Shown one piece after another: positions 23,109-33,251 of a stretch of DNA of 59,157 nt. The translations under genes were made by a program, and so were the position numbers. Every line of letters starts with the position of its first letter. Position 1 is the stretch's first letter. A model generated the notes under the pieces. It did no database searches. It was given only the letters and a program-made list of their open reading frames with translations, and was not told where the DNA came from. Source of the DNA: Rhizopus sp. PT2906 (taxonomy: Eukaryota; Mucoromycota; Mucoromycetes; Mucorales; Rhizopodaceae); assembly GCA_025529335.1 (NCBI GenBank), contig JAMYHX010000257.1, positions 1 to 59,157 on the forward strand, given 5' to 3'.

Positions 23109-24949
23109 TTAGTGAACACGAAGAGCTTTCCCTTTTAGTGAATTATTATTATTATTATTACTGGTTGTCTTGGCAGTAATAGCCTGTTGCTTTTTACTGG
23201 GTGATGATGATCTATCTTTTGTATCCACCACTACTCTTTGTTTATGAGCCAATGTGGGCAAATTACTTTCGGCCGTTGATTCTCTTGTCTTGTAAGATTG
23301 TCTTCTCGCTGTACTGATACCCATCATCAATCTAGCTGTACGGCTTTCTCCAGGTTTTTTATTACGATAAATAGATGCTTTAATGGGTATAGATGAAGTA
23401 CTGTTCACATTGATTTTTGGTTTTCTGATGTTCGTTTTAACTTCTACAGATGGTAATTTGGGAGAAGACATGAGTCTGGTAGTGGATGCAGATATTGGTA
23501 TCGCTCTAGGAACAGATGGTAATGATTTAGCAGATGGAGATGGTATAGTTCTATTAGATGAAGGGGGTGATTTTCTGGATGGTATAGTATTAATATTAGT
23601 ATTGCTGGTATTGCTGCTATTACTGTTTGATTTTGATGCAGGTGATATGGGTTTCTTTTCTTTGGGTTTTTTAACCTTTTCTTCAAGAATTGGCGTGACA
23701 CATAGCATAGGAAGTCTTGAACCTTGGCTACGATTAGCATTAGATAACGACTGTCTCTTGAGATGAACACTGAGAATCCTTTCTTGAACAGGCACAGAGG
23801 CCGAAAGGGTTTTATCAACAGAAAATGCACGAATTGGAATTCTACATTTGACAGGTGTTGATGGGGACTGCTTTCGTTTCTTGCCTTGTTGAAGTGGAGT
23901 AGCTGGGAAGAGCAGTTCGGGTTCGTAGCTGGAAAGGAATGGGTGTTCTAGTATTTGATTAGCAGAGTATCTTGTATGTGGATCAGGGTCCAGACAGTGA
24001 TCAAGCAAGTCGACTAGCTGAGAGGGTAAATTGGGGGGATAAACCGGCCTTTGGACTTGAAGGATCCTTTGTTTGATCTATATATATATATATATATATA
24101 TATATGGTCTTAATGCTTTTGTATATTGACCTATTTAGGGTGTTTACCTCTTCTTCTTCTAAGCCTTCGTCTTCATAAGGTGCTTTACCACCATTTAATA
24201 CTTCTAGTATCACAATACCCAAAGCCCAGATATCGATTTTATAATTGACAATTTTTTGCTGCACAAGTTCAGGTGACCAAAATAATACTACACCCGCTTC
24301 CTCTATACTTGAATCGGCTGCAGGTGATATGGATACTACACCAAAATCGCCTAAAATTAAAATAAGGTGAGCAATAGATTGAGAATGAATTTGTATCCAT
24401 GATTACCAATAACGATGCTGTTGTCTTGTTGATTTAAAAAGATGTTATCGCATTTTATATCTCGGTGTATATATCCGTATTCATGTAGTTTTGCTAGACC
24501 AGATGCAATCTATTATAGTGTTGATCAACATGAGATCTTTAGTGTTAAAGTATACTTACAGAACGAATAATATACACAAGTTGGCCAACAGTAAGATGAT
24601 GTTCAAAGACGTATTGCTGTAATGAACCACCGGTACAAAGAGGCATGATTAAATAAACAAATTCTTGGTGTAGATAGACGGCTAATAGTTCTAGTATGTT
24701 TGGATGGACACACTTTGTCATTGAATATATTTCATTTTCAACAAGCTCTTTAGGCATAACAAACATATTTTCATATTGACTATCTTCTTCAACAAGGTAC
24801 TTTTTAATGGCTACTTCTCTGTTGGTAGATAACTCTCTACATTTATAAACCCCTCCTTGGGCACTGAACCATGTTGGTTGTGTATTTAATCCTTCAAAAT
24901 ATAAGTTTGGATCATCTGAATAAATAGGTACTCCATTCACTTGTTGCAT
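23109..24949 (-). CDS. Ste20/PAK-like serine/threonine protein kinase with long disordered tail
   Basis: Exons in coding order: 24560-24949, 24407-24509, 24148-24350, 23109-24077; 554 residues. The kinase domain is about 25-300: VAIKK (Lys49), HRDIKCDN (Asp147), DFG (166-168), FWSPEL in place of APE, and DIWALGIVILEV. Two features are unusual. The glycine-rich loop reads FSAQGGVYKC rather than GxGxxG, and the activation segment ends GVVLFWSPE instead of GTPxWMAPE. The final 250 residues are Ser/Pro/Lys-rich with an Asn run coded by (AAT)n at 23,139-23,160. The last intron holds an (AT)n microsatellite. The similarity points to the STE group, but the pathway is unknown. Transcription is convergent with the peroxidase gene, whose stop is 69 nt away. 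Confidence 0.88.
24079..24105. repeat. (TA)n microsatellite in a kinase intron
   Basis: Thirteen and a half TA units directly adjoining the 3' splice site of the last intron of the kinase gene. Length variation here could affect splicing. Confidence 0.95.
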
Positions 24950-26614
24950 ATTATCTTTAAAAGGAGAAGGTGCTGGATATTAAAAAGAGAGAAAGAAAGA
25001 AAAAAAAAACGTGCATTCGAGTTTATGAGATACAAAGTAATAAAAATTACAAAGGCCGTTATTTCATAGTGGCTTATTGTTTGTGAACCTCACTACGTAT
25101 CTTTTCTTTCTGCCTTTGCTTCTTCCCCCCCCCTTTATTAATGCACTTTCTCCCTTTATAAAGTTTACATAAGCTTCATGATACAACAAAAAAAAAAGAG
25201 AGATGTTCTTAAATGGCAAACTTGCATTTAAACCCTTAATTTTTTTGTAAGCAACAGAAAGGAGGCTTCAAAAGGTGTCAACCTTTTTTATTTTGTATAC
25301 AAACATAACGAATACAAGTTTCAAGCCTACAAGATATAGTTGCCTAAACGTATCTAGGTTACGTTAATCTTTTTTTTTATTGGAATAGTCCGCTGTTGAA
25401 AGCAAAGAGATACACCATGGTTTTCTCTTGGTTCTTGATCTAGAACCTTTTGTCTAATCATACTTCATACTCCACTTTGTTGTTATGGAGCGTTGTACAA
25501 TTTGTTTTCAGAAAGCCATTCAGTTTGTCTTTGAAGACTATATGAAATAAAGAGCCTCTTCTTTGCTCATATGACTTTATTTATTTATGAAGTGAATGTA
25601 TTTAACTTTAATTTAATTATAGTTTGAAGAAAGGGGAACTGTTGTTATGATTACAGAGAACTACTAAGAACCAACAAAGTAAAGTTTGATAAAGTATTAC
25701 GAAACAAACGATAAAGGGTGACAAATATTTGTCAACAAGACTACGAACCTTCAGCCAAGATATCATTGACGGACAAGGCAACAGTGGGGTCGACTGCACA
25801 AGTTTTGAGTGAATGTCCTTTTGTCTTGAACCAAACGAAGGAGAACTTGGATATGCTTGCTTATGGCCTCAACACCAAAAGAGAGCGGGCAAAAGCCGCG
25901 AGTGTTGTGGATCAGATACGATGATTGGATGGCGTTGTTTACCGGATATGGAAAGAGAAAAGGTTGAAAAGCAATGCTGGAGCTTCCTGGGTCGTCATTA
26001 ACCACTTTATCTTGCTTTTGTTCAAGCGGACAATTGCTGACTACACATGATTGAGTTGATTGCTGTCATTTTCAAAATATGAATTTTTTTTACTGCTTTG
26101 ATATGCTCCCAGATCAAAATGCTAAGCACGTTCGTTACTTCTTCTAAAGAATCCTAATACAATTCTATGACTGAATCGTTTTTCTCAATGTGTCGTAACA
26201 AACAAAGATGCATACCACAGGAGTGAGCATAATATTTATCGAGTATTTGGCTGAAATCTTTAGCAATGTCCTTATTCATTAGGTACACTTTAGATGAAGG
26301 AATGAGCGTCATCCAGTGTTGAATCGCAAAAGATTAGCAAGAGGTTGACCAAGAATTGGTTTTTCGTCAGTCCCAGCTTTGGAGAAGGACCCAGTTAGCA
26401 TGCTTTCTGGGCAATATTACTGGATCGCCCTTTACATTCTGCTTTGTTAGCCAAAAAAGAACACCAGTAGCTACATTGTCATATTCAGAAATGGTGCAAG
26501 TGGTGAGATTGTTGTTGATATTAGTAATATGCAAGTTACTGGAAAACGCGTAAAGGACAATGATTGAGTGAAGGAGAACTCTAAATGCCCAAAAAGGTAT
26601 CCGAGACCCATTCT
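24950..26614. other. kinase promoter and left part of a mobile-element island
   Basis: The first 300 nt are the AT-rich kinase promoter. Between about 25,700 and 26,560 several open frames of 60-70 codons occur (25,718-25,924, 25,813-26,001 and 26,356-26,553), all short and cut by stops. Some read like decayed protein sequence but I cannot name a family. The part next to 26,614 is the 3' flank of the Fanzor relic, where its guide RNA would have been encoded. Confidence 0.35.
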
Positions 26615-27924
26615 TTACACTGAGAGAAAGTCCGACGTCAACTTTCCAAATTGTGTCGAACCATGAAACAATTTCTTTGAAGCATCTTCGTTCTCCATTC
26701 GCCGCGAAAAAGAAGGGTGGTTGTCTTTTGTGATCATCTTGTATAATCCAATTTTAAGAATATTCACTGCTGCATTGGTGTCTCGGCTTTTTATAGCATA
26801 TAAATTTTGATGACCAATGCAGTCAGGATTGACCTTTCCATTGTTCTTCTTTGGATGAACGATTGGTTCGTCACAGATACAGTAGAGTTTCGACGATCGG
26901 TATTCAGTAGTTGAAAGAACAGTTGATCTACTGGAAAGGGACTTCTGCAAAATATCTGTACTTCTTTTTTTCGTATCCACGAGCCATGCCCTCTGCCAGA
27001 GTCACCGTAGAAGACAACATTCCTTACTATTTTTCTGGCTGAGGTGCTGTAGGCCATATCTTTAAATCTTCTTTGGCCACTGTTTTTCCGTCTTGTCCAA
27101 CTTGAATAACAATAAAATTCTAGCATTTTGTCTCGTATTTCTTTATACATTTGATGCTTCTTGATAACAAGATACTCGCTACTTCTTTTGTTGTGTTTAC
27201 CATCTGGGCAAGCTTGTTCTCTATAGAAGCAATATCACTATTGCTGTTCTTGCGTTTCTGTAACTTGAAGCGATGGTATGAAGTCCGTGACTTTGCTGAA
27301 ATGCTTTTTGCTGTAACTGTCGTTTCACAAGGCTTTAGCAAATGATGCAGTCTTGCTTTTCCTTCTTCAGTCTTGAAAAAATTCAGTAAATCCGGGTGGC
27401 TAAGAGAAATGGATAAGTATGAACTTGCATTTTTGGTGTTCATTCGCACACAGGTTGCCACTGTGCGGACGCCAGGATCAACACCGTAAAAAGTCATGTT
27501 GCCCAAGGGGTTAGATAGGTGTGTCGTTTTTGAGCGTTGATACATGTCAACTGCATCTTCGCTTGGCAAAATTGACTCGTAAAGACTTGCTTTTCCACTT
27601 TTGCATTCCATGATCTTTTTCTTTTTTTCAAGCATGGCTCGAAGTTTTTGCTTGATTCCATAATTCTGATGTTTCTTTGTATACATTTAGCAAACTATTT
27701 TTTACTATTACCCTTTTCTCCAATTCTTTTAAATGTACTTCTTCTGTTGGACTTTCTTTTTTTGGATATTTTTTTTGTATAGGTTTATCATTTCTCGCTT
27801 TAACCTTGACTCGAAGGTTTGATAAATGAAGAACTGGCATTTTTCTTTTATTGCTTGTTCTGAGAGGGTAGTAATAGCGTACTTCAACGGCCTGTAGCTT
27901 CCAAGAAAAGGAATTGTGGTCCAA
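26615..27924 (-). pseudogene. Fanzor (eukaryotic TnpB-like RNA-guided nuclease) relic
   Basis: Minus-strand frames in order 27,628-27,924, 27,120-27,686, about 26,960-27,150 and 26,615-26,980 join into one protein of roughly 420 residues. Visible motifs are RuvC-I YGVDPGVRTVATC, a Lys/Arg-rich bridge (KLQKRKN), FYGDSGRGHGSW, then TEYRSSKLYC leading into a zinc-finger-like part (CICDEP, later DC-x2-H), and RuvC-III SRDTNAAVNIL. This order is that of TnpB/OrfB and its eukaryotic Fanzor relatives, which are RNA-guided DNA nucleases carried by transposons. The candidate acidic residues (DPG, TEY, RDT) are retained. The frame changes near 27,660, 27,140 and 26,970 without usable splice sites, so the copy is broken unless the assembly is wrong there. 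The N-terminal ATG is not certain. Confidence 0.8.
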
Positions 27925-27996
27925 AGCGTGGAGACAGGTAATTATTAATGCTTATTGTTCCAGTTTACTAAAGTCAAACTTTTCTGTCTGTTTATA

Positions 27997-28560
27997 GAAT
28001 GCTTCTCTCCACACCAACCAATTGAAGACGTCTATCTTGGTCACTCTCGTTCTGTTCGTATTGATCGGCTAGTCTACTGATTATCCCAAGTGGTTGCAGT
28101 AAATTATTGAAAGGACACAATCAAAGCTGCGCATAATTTTGGTGGGTTTCGCTTGACAGCCAACGAAAAAAAGAAAAGAGCAGCATACTACATTGATTAC
28201 GACGCTGCATGTTCCATGGTCGAACAGCTCGAAGAAAATATTTACCAGTGCAGATCCTTCACTGAAAACATCCTCTTCTATGAGATGGATGCCAAGGAAG
28301 GCTTTCTGAAGAACTGCAGCTGCCCTGTTCAAACAAAGATGTGTAAGCATATTTTTTTTTTGGTCAGTCGCGTAACCAAGCTGCCTTTTTCTCTTCGTGC
28401 TTTTGCCTCTGTTGCTTAGCAAGAAAGCCTTGATACCCCACATGATAACCAAGACCTTCTATGCTGTGAGCTGTTAGAAAGCGCGGACCAAAACATTCGT
28501 ATCTTACTTGCCAAGTATAATGAAAAAATCAGGCAATTGAAGAAAAGCCAGAAGGTTTAA
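27997..28560 (+). pseudogene. SWIM zinc-finger protein relic, MULE-transposase-like C-terminus
   Basis: One continuous reading frame carries three stops, TGA at 28,078, TGA at 28,108 and TAG at 28,417, before a final TAA at 28,558. Between them the sequence reads like protein: RSVRIDRLVY, DTIKAAHNFGGFRLTANEKK, and the SWIM-type finger CSCPVQTKMCKHIFFL (C-x-C-xn-C-x-H). The part after the finger is helical and charged. SWIM fingers at the C-terminus are typical of Mutator-like (MuDr/MULE) transposases, although other SWIM proteins exist in Mucorales. It lies head to head with the Fanzor relic, about 70 nt apart. The catalytic DDE core is absent. Confidence 0.55.
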
Positions 28561-29021
28561 ATAATCTGGTAAGCACATTAAGACAATCAATATCAATTGT
28601 AGAAAACGTCTGTTCTGTACCTCAATCAAGACCTGCTAGACAACAATAGTTCTGTCTTTTATTTATTTATTTTCATTATAAAAATAAACATCCAATTCTT
28701 CAACCATTTACCGTTTTTTCTACAAGTAATGTCGCGTAATTCGAAAATTTATAATACAAAATGTACAAAACATAACATCTTGAAACGACATTACTTTCTG
28801 GGAATAGTGTACTGCCAAATTTTACTCAAGTTCCCACTTAGATATTTATTCTTCCTTTTGTGGTTACTAAGTTTTTGTGGGTATTTGTCAATGCCATTGA
28901 GTGAACCGGTCGCTGTTTTAAATTGAATGACGTGGCCTAGTGTTCCAAGTGTTCGTAATCAGTTCAAAAGACACACAAATGTAGTGTGTTGAGTTACACC
29001 CTTTTTTATTCGAAATAAATC
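28561..29021. other. intergenic and promoter of RPN5
   Basis: No gene accepted; the open frame at 28,729-28,926 is hydrophobic and lacks support. A TGACGT (half CRE-like) occurs at about 28,928, 94 nt upstream of the RPN5 start. Confidence 0.45.
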
Positions 29022-30607
29022 ATGTCTGAAGGAAGATTAGAAAAAATGGATAAGGACTATAGTCCTCAAGTTGATGCTCTCTTACCAGAAACCGAAGCTT
29101 TGACAAAAGTAAGTTCTCCTAGTCTGTTGTGTATACACTGAATAACCACGCAGTCTACATGTAGCAAGGCAAAATAAACGAAGCTCTTGAGAAATTATTG
29201 TCATTAGAAAAACAAGCTAGAAATGTAAATAGATACAATTGCAAGCAAGATCTATTGTACTAACAGTACAATACTTATTAGGCTGCTGATCAAGCATCTA
29301 CAGGTCGTATTCTTGTGCAAGTGATCAAATTGTGCTTTGAAGTCAAAGATTGGAAGCTCTTGAACGAGCAAATCGTTTTACTCTCAAAGAAGCACGGTCA
29401 ACTTAAGGCTGTATGTAAGCAGGCTGTAAAGAATGAGCACCACTAATTGTAAATTGTAGGCTACAACTAAAATGGTCCAAGAAGCCATGACCTATCTTGA
29501 TTCTACGCCCAACATGGAAACAAAGCTCGAATTGATCAACACACTTCGTACTGTTACTGATGGAAAGGTAAGAGAATGAATACGACGTATATGCTCTTAT
29601 GCAAACCTATGACTAGATTTATGTTGAAGTTGAACGCGCACGTATTACGCGACTTTTATCAAAGATTCGCGAAGATGAAGGAAATATCACGGAAGCAGCA
29701 GATATTCTTCAAGAACTTCAAGTCGAAACCTTTGGTTCTATGGACAAACGTGAAAAAGTCGACTTTATTCTGGAACAAATGAGATTGTGCTTAGCCAAGC
29801 ATGATTATGTCAGAACTCAAATTATCTCTAAAAAGATCAACACCAAGTTCTTTCAGGATAAGGAAGCAGAGGCAAGTCATGATGACAGTATTGATATGGT
29901 TATCTAATAGTGACTTGTAGGATCTCAAGCTAAGATTCTATGAATTGATGATCCAGCACGCATTACACGAGGACCAGTACTTGAACGTTCACAAATACTA
30001 CAAACAAATCTATGAGTCAGAATCAATTCAACAGGATGAGACAAAATGGAAGCATGCACTTGAAAATGCTGTCTTGTTTGTCATTTTAGCACCTTTTGAT
30101 AACGAACAGTCTGATTTACTGCACCGATTATATCAAGACCCCAAGTTAGCACAGATTCCTCAATACCAAGAGCTTGTCAAACTCTTTGTTACAACAGAGA
30201 TCATGAGATGGGTCTCTATTGAACAAACATATGGCTCATTGCTTTCTCACTCTATAGCTTTCAATCGATCAACTGAAGAAGGACAAAAGAGATGGAAGGA
30301 ATTCCATCATCGAGTAATCGAGCATAACATTCGAGTTATTGCAAAGTACTATACAAGAATCACAACCAAGCGATTGACTCAGTTGCTTGACTTGAACGAA
30401 AGAGATACAGAAGAGTTTTTATCCAAGTTGGTTGTGACAAAGACTATTTACGCTCGTATTGATCGCATTGCTGGCATCATCAACTTCCAGCCCAAGAGAG
30501 ATGCCAACCAGATACTGAATGATTGGTCAAGCGATATAAACTCATTATTAAACTTGATAGAAAAGACCTGCCATTTGATTTCTAAAGAGGTAAACTCTAC
30601 TATATAA
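29022..30607 (+). CDS. RPN5: 26S proteasome regulatory subunit Rpn5 (PSMD12)
   Basis: Six exons: 29022-29108, 29165-29224, 29282-29410, 29460-29567, 29617-29871, 29921-30607; 441 residues, as in yeast (445). Rpn5 is a PCI-domain scaffold of the proteasome lid. The N-terminal two thirds are helical repeats, and the C-terminal PCI domain includes IEHNIRVIAKYYTRITTKRL, LLDLNERDTEEFLSKLV and ARIDRIAGIINF, all characteristic. The intron after KEAE (29,872-29,920) begins with GC (GAG|GCAAGT). A GT alternative two bases downstream breaks the frame, so this is a GC-AG intron. The gene ends 77 nt before the stop of the convergent dioxygenase gene. Confidence 0.95.
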
Positions 30608-30683
30608 TGATAGGGAATTGTTTATTAATAGGATAAAAAAAATAGGAAATGGTACACAGCATAGCCAAGGTTAAATAAGCCTA

Positions 30684-32367
30684 TTACTTATCCCATCTAA
30701 TGGGAATCTTAAAGAATTGATAAAGTGTCTTTTTATCATGAATAGATACTTCAGGTGTAGGCAAAACACCTCCTCTCAAGTTTGTCTAAATAAACAAAAA
30801 AAAAAAAATTAAATGCCATGCTATGCTTTTTGCAGAGACTTACTTGAATGGAAGGGTGAATATAGCGAGGAGCTCTTAATGATTTATCTCTTTCTTGACG
30901 CATTTTTGAATACTCTTCTAAGCTCACATTCTCGTTAATCATCTTGTTTGATTTTTTATGTTGTTGCAATAATGTCATAAACTCATACTGAATGTGGAGT
31001 ATTAGGAAACATAGATGATGTGTTGTTTTTTAACTCACCGAGCGATGTGAACCAGGGTAATCGTGACCAACATAGATCCTAGTGTCATCTGGCCATTGGC
31101 TATACATTTTATGTATACTCTCATACATATCTTTGACACTTCCACCGGGGAAATCACAGCGAGCAGTACCGATATCAGGCTACAATAAAAGTGAATAAGA
31201 CAAACACAAAGCCTCAGGATCTTTTTATGTTTACCATAAACAGGGTGTCTCCTACAAAGGCAGCATCACCCAAGCGATAGGACATACAAGCAGGTGTATG
31301 ACCGGGTGTAGAGATAACACTACAGTGAATATCCTTACCCAGGGTCCACTGCATGCCATCTGAAGTAAGCACGTCGAATTGCTCGCCTGTTGGACTTAAT
31401 TCGTCCAAACCTAAGTTATATCTTTCACCAAAGACCTTCTGTACTTTGGTTACGTTGGCGCCAATACAAACCTCAGGCTGAATAGAAAAAAAAAGTCAAT
31501 TATACAATATATATATATATATATATAAACATATTGTGCTCATACTTTAGAAGGTAGCTTTTGCTTCAAGTAAGATGCAGAAGATAAATGATCCTATGCA
31601 GTGTTATTATGACGACAACCTGTATTCATCTTTAACTTACAGCATGAACATGAGTCTCAATAATTTTGGTTACATTTAGCTCGTAACTTTCAATGAACCT
31701 CAAAAGATTATCTGCAGTTGCTGTGTGTACTTTGGAAGCAAATGGGTCATAATCAAGAACAGGATCAATGATATAAGCTTCCTTGGTTGCTATAGAGTCC
31801 ATGAGTATTACACAAATCATACGATTTAACGTTGTGTGTTACCAAAATCTGTTACGACATATTGAGCAGTTTCTGTTTCTTTTTCGAGTATCGTGTGAAC
31901 CCAAGGGGAGTGGTTGTTCATGAAGGCTTGTACAGGGCCCTGCCACGCTTCAATTCCGCCTACCAGACTATAGCAATCCTTATATCCTAGTTTTTCTGCC
32001 ATCAAAGCAGCCTCATCACTGCGACGTCCTCCTCGACAATGAAAGATGATCTGTAACAAAAGTGTGAGTCAGTCATCCATACACATCTTTAACTACGTAC
32101 GGGCGTCTCTTTATTAAATTCACTCAATGCTCCTTTGAATAACTCGGCTGATAGACTAAAGGGAATGTTCAATGCACCCTTGATTTTGCCTTTTTCTTCA
32201 ATTTCAGATCGCTCTCGAACATCGACTATAATCATGTCTGAGTACAACTTCTTTTGGTTCATCCACTCTGTCAGTTGACTGGACGTGATCTGTTTGGCTG
32301 ATCTTGATGTAGAATAAAAGCGATATGCAACAAAGGGCTGGCTTTTGTGCAAGATGGATCGTAACAT
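30684..32367 (-). CDS. mitochondrial rhodanese-persulfide dioxygenase fusion
   Basis: Exons in coding order: 32101-32367, 31843-32050, 31641-31789, 31546-31593, 31235-31477, 31039-31179, 30844-30987, 30684-30785; 433 residues. The first 24 or so residues are Arg/Ser/Tyr-rich with a typical mitochondrial cleavage context (RFYSTS). A rhodanese domain follows (DVRERSEIEEKGKIKGALNI) with active-site Cys94 in HCRGGRRSD. The second half is a metallo-beta-lactamase fold: metal ligands THVHADH (205-210), GHTPACMSY, VGDTLF, DIGTARCDFPGGS and GHDYPG, as in ETHE1-type persulfide dioxygenases. This enzyme class oxidises glutathione persulfide to sulfite in mitochondria, and rhodanese moves sulfane sulfur. 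Having both in one chain suggests coupled sulfide detoxification. One intron carries an (AT)n run at 31,507-31,527. Confidence 0.92.
31507..31527. repeat. (AT)n microsatellite in an intron
   Basis: About ten AT units inside the fourth intron of the rhodanese-dioxygenase gene. Confidence 0.9.
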
Positions 32368-32890
32368 GTTAGTGTGTAGGGCAGTGAATAGAAAAGAAAT
32401 GCAGTGAAAATATAGAACAGGTATTTATTCTTTGTGGAATTTCTATTTTTCTACGATCCGGAGTACTAATTCTATCGCTTAAACATTCAGGAGATATGGT
32501 TGCTTGTTCAGAACACTAAGGGTATGTGTCTCTCAATAGAGCCTACTTGAATACAAAGCCTGAACAAGTGTCTTGCTCCCAAATTAGAAGGCCAAGATAA
32601 GAAAATATAAGTAGAAAGCTCGAATCAAACAATATTACCTTTGTAAAGATGTCTTACAATAAACAGCAACGGTTTTTGCTATTATAAATACAGTCTTTGA
32701 TAATGCAGGCAGCCTTAAAAAAGACTATTATTCCTATAGCTGTAGACAATTCATCCAATATAGACACACACACATCATACAATTACTTCTTTTTATTAAA
32801 AATGATTGTTGAGTCTTAAGCACAAATGTACATTTATTCTAATAAACAGACTTGTTCTCCTATACAAAAGCGTTGGTTGGTATTAATCGT

Positions 32891-33251
32891 CTACGAATCC
32901 TTAAATTTCTTGGCTGCTGTCTCCATCCAAGGTTTAGGTGCTTGAGGTAATAAATCAGCCTAATTAACATTTTAGTTAATGAACAAGTGAACATTTGAGT
33001 AAAAAAACTCTTACTTTAACAAGCAACTTTTCGACAGGTTCAGATGGTTGTGCTCCTACTGTTAACCAATACTTGGCACGTTCAAAGTTTAAAGTGATCA
33101 TTTTGTTTCCTTCTTTGTCAGGAATTGGGTTATATGTTCCAATCTTTTCAATAGGTTTGCTGTTACGAGCTGTTCGAGCATTGGCTACGACAATGTTGTA
33201 GAAAGGTAGGTTACGGCGACCGTGGCGAGCAAGACGAATGCGAACAACCAT
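32891..33251 (-). CDS. MRPS16: mitochondrial ribosomal protein bS16m
   Basis: Two exons, 33015-33251 and 32891-32959; 101 residues. The S16 signature MVVRIRLARHGRRNLPFYNIV is at the extreme N-terminus (shown in part: RIRLARHGRRNLPFY), followed by ARNSKPIEKIGTYNPIP and YWLTVGAQPSEPV. This is the small-subunit 30S-type protein of mitochondrial ribosomes. As in other eukaryotes there is no long presequence; the basic N-terminus probably serves for import. Confidence 0.95.

Noticed and set aside
23383..23766. 127-codon plus-strand frame opposite the kinase tail.
   Set aside because: Antisense shadow of Ser/Pro-rich codons; the minus-strand kinase model is continuous over it.
14116..28560. All stop codons in the relics could come from C-to-T changes, suggesting RIP-like mutation.
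   Set aside because: Every stop codon is one C-to-T change from a sense codon, so the observation carries no information without counting all substitutions against an intact copy.
28729..28926. Open frame of 65 codons on the plus strand between the SWIM relic and RPN5.
   Set aside because: Phe/Leu/Tyr-rich translation typical of AT-rich noncoding DNA, no promoter, no conserved motif.
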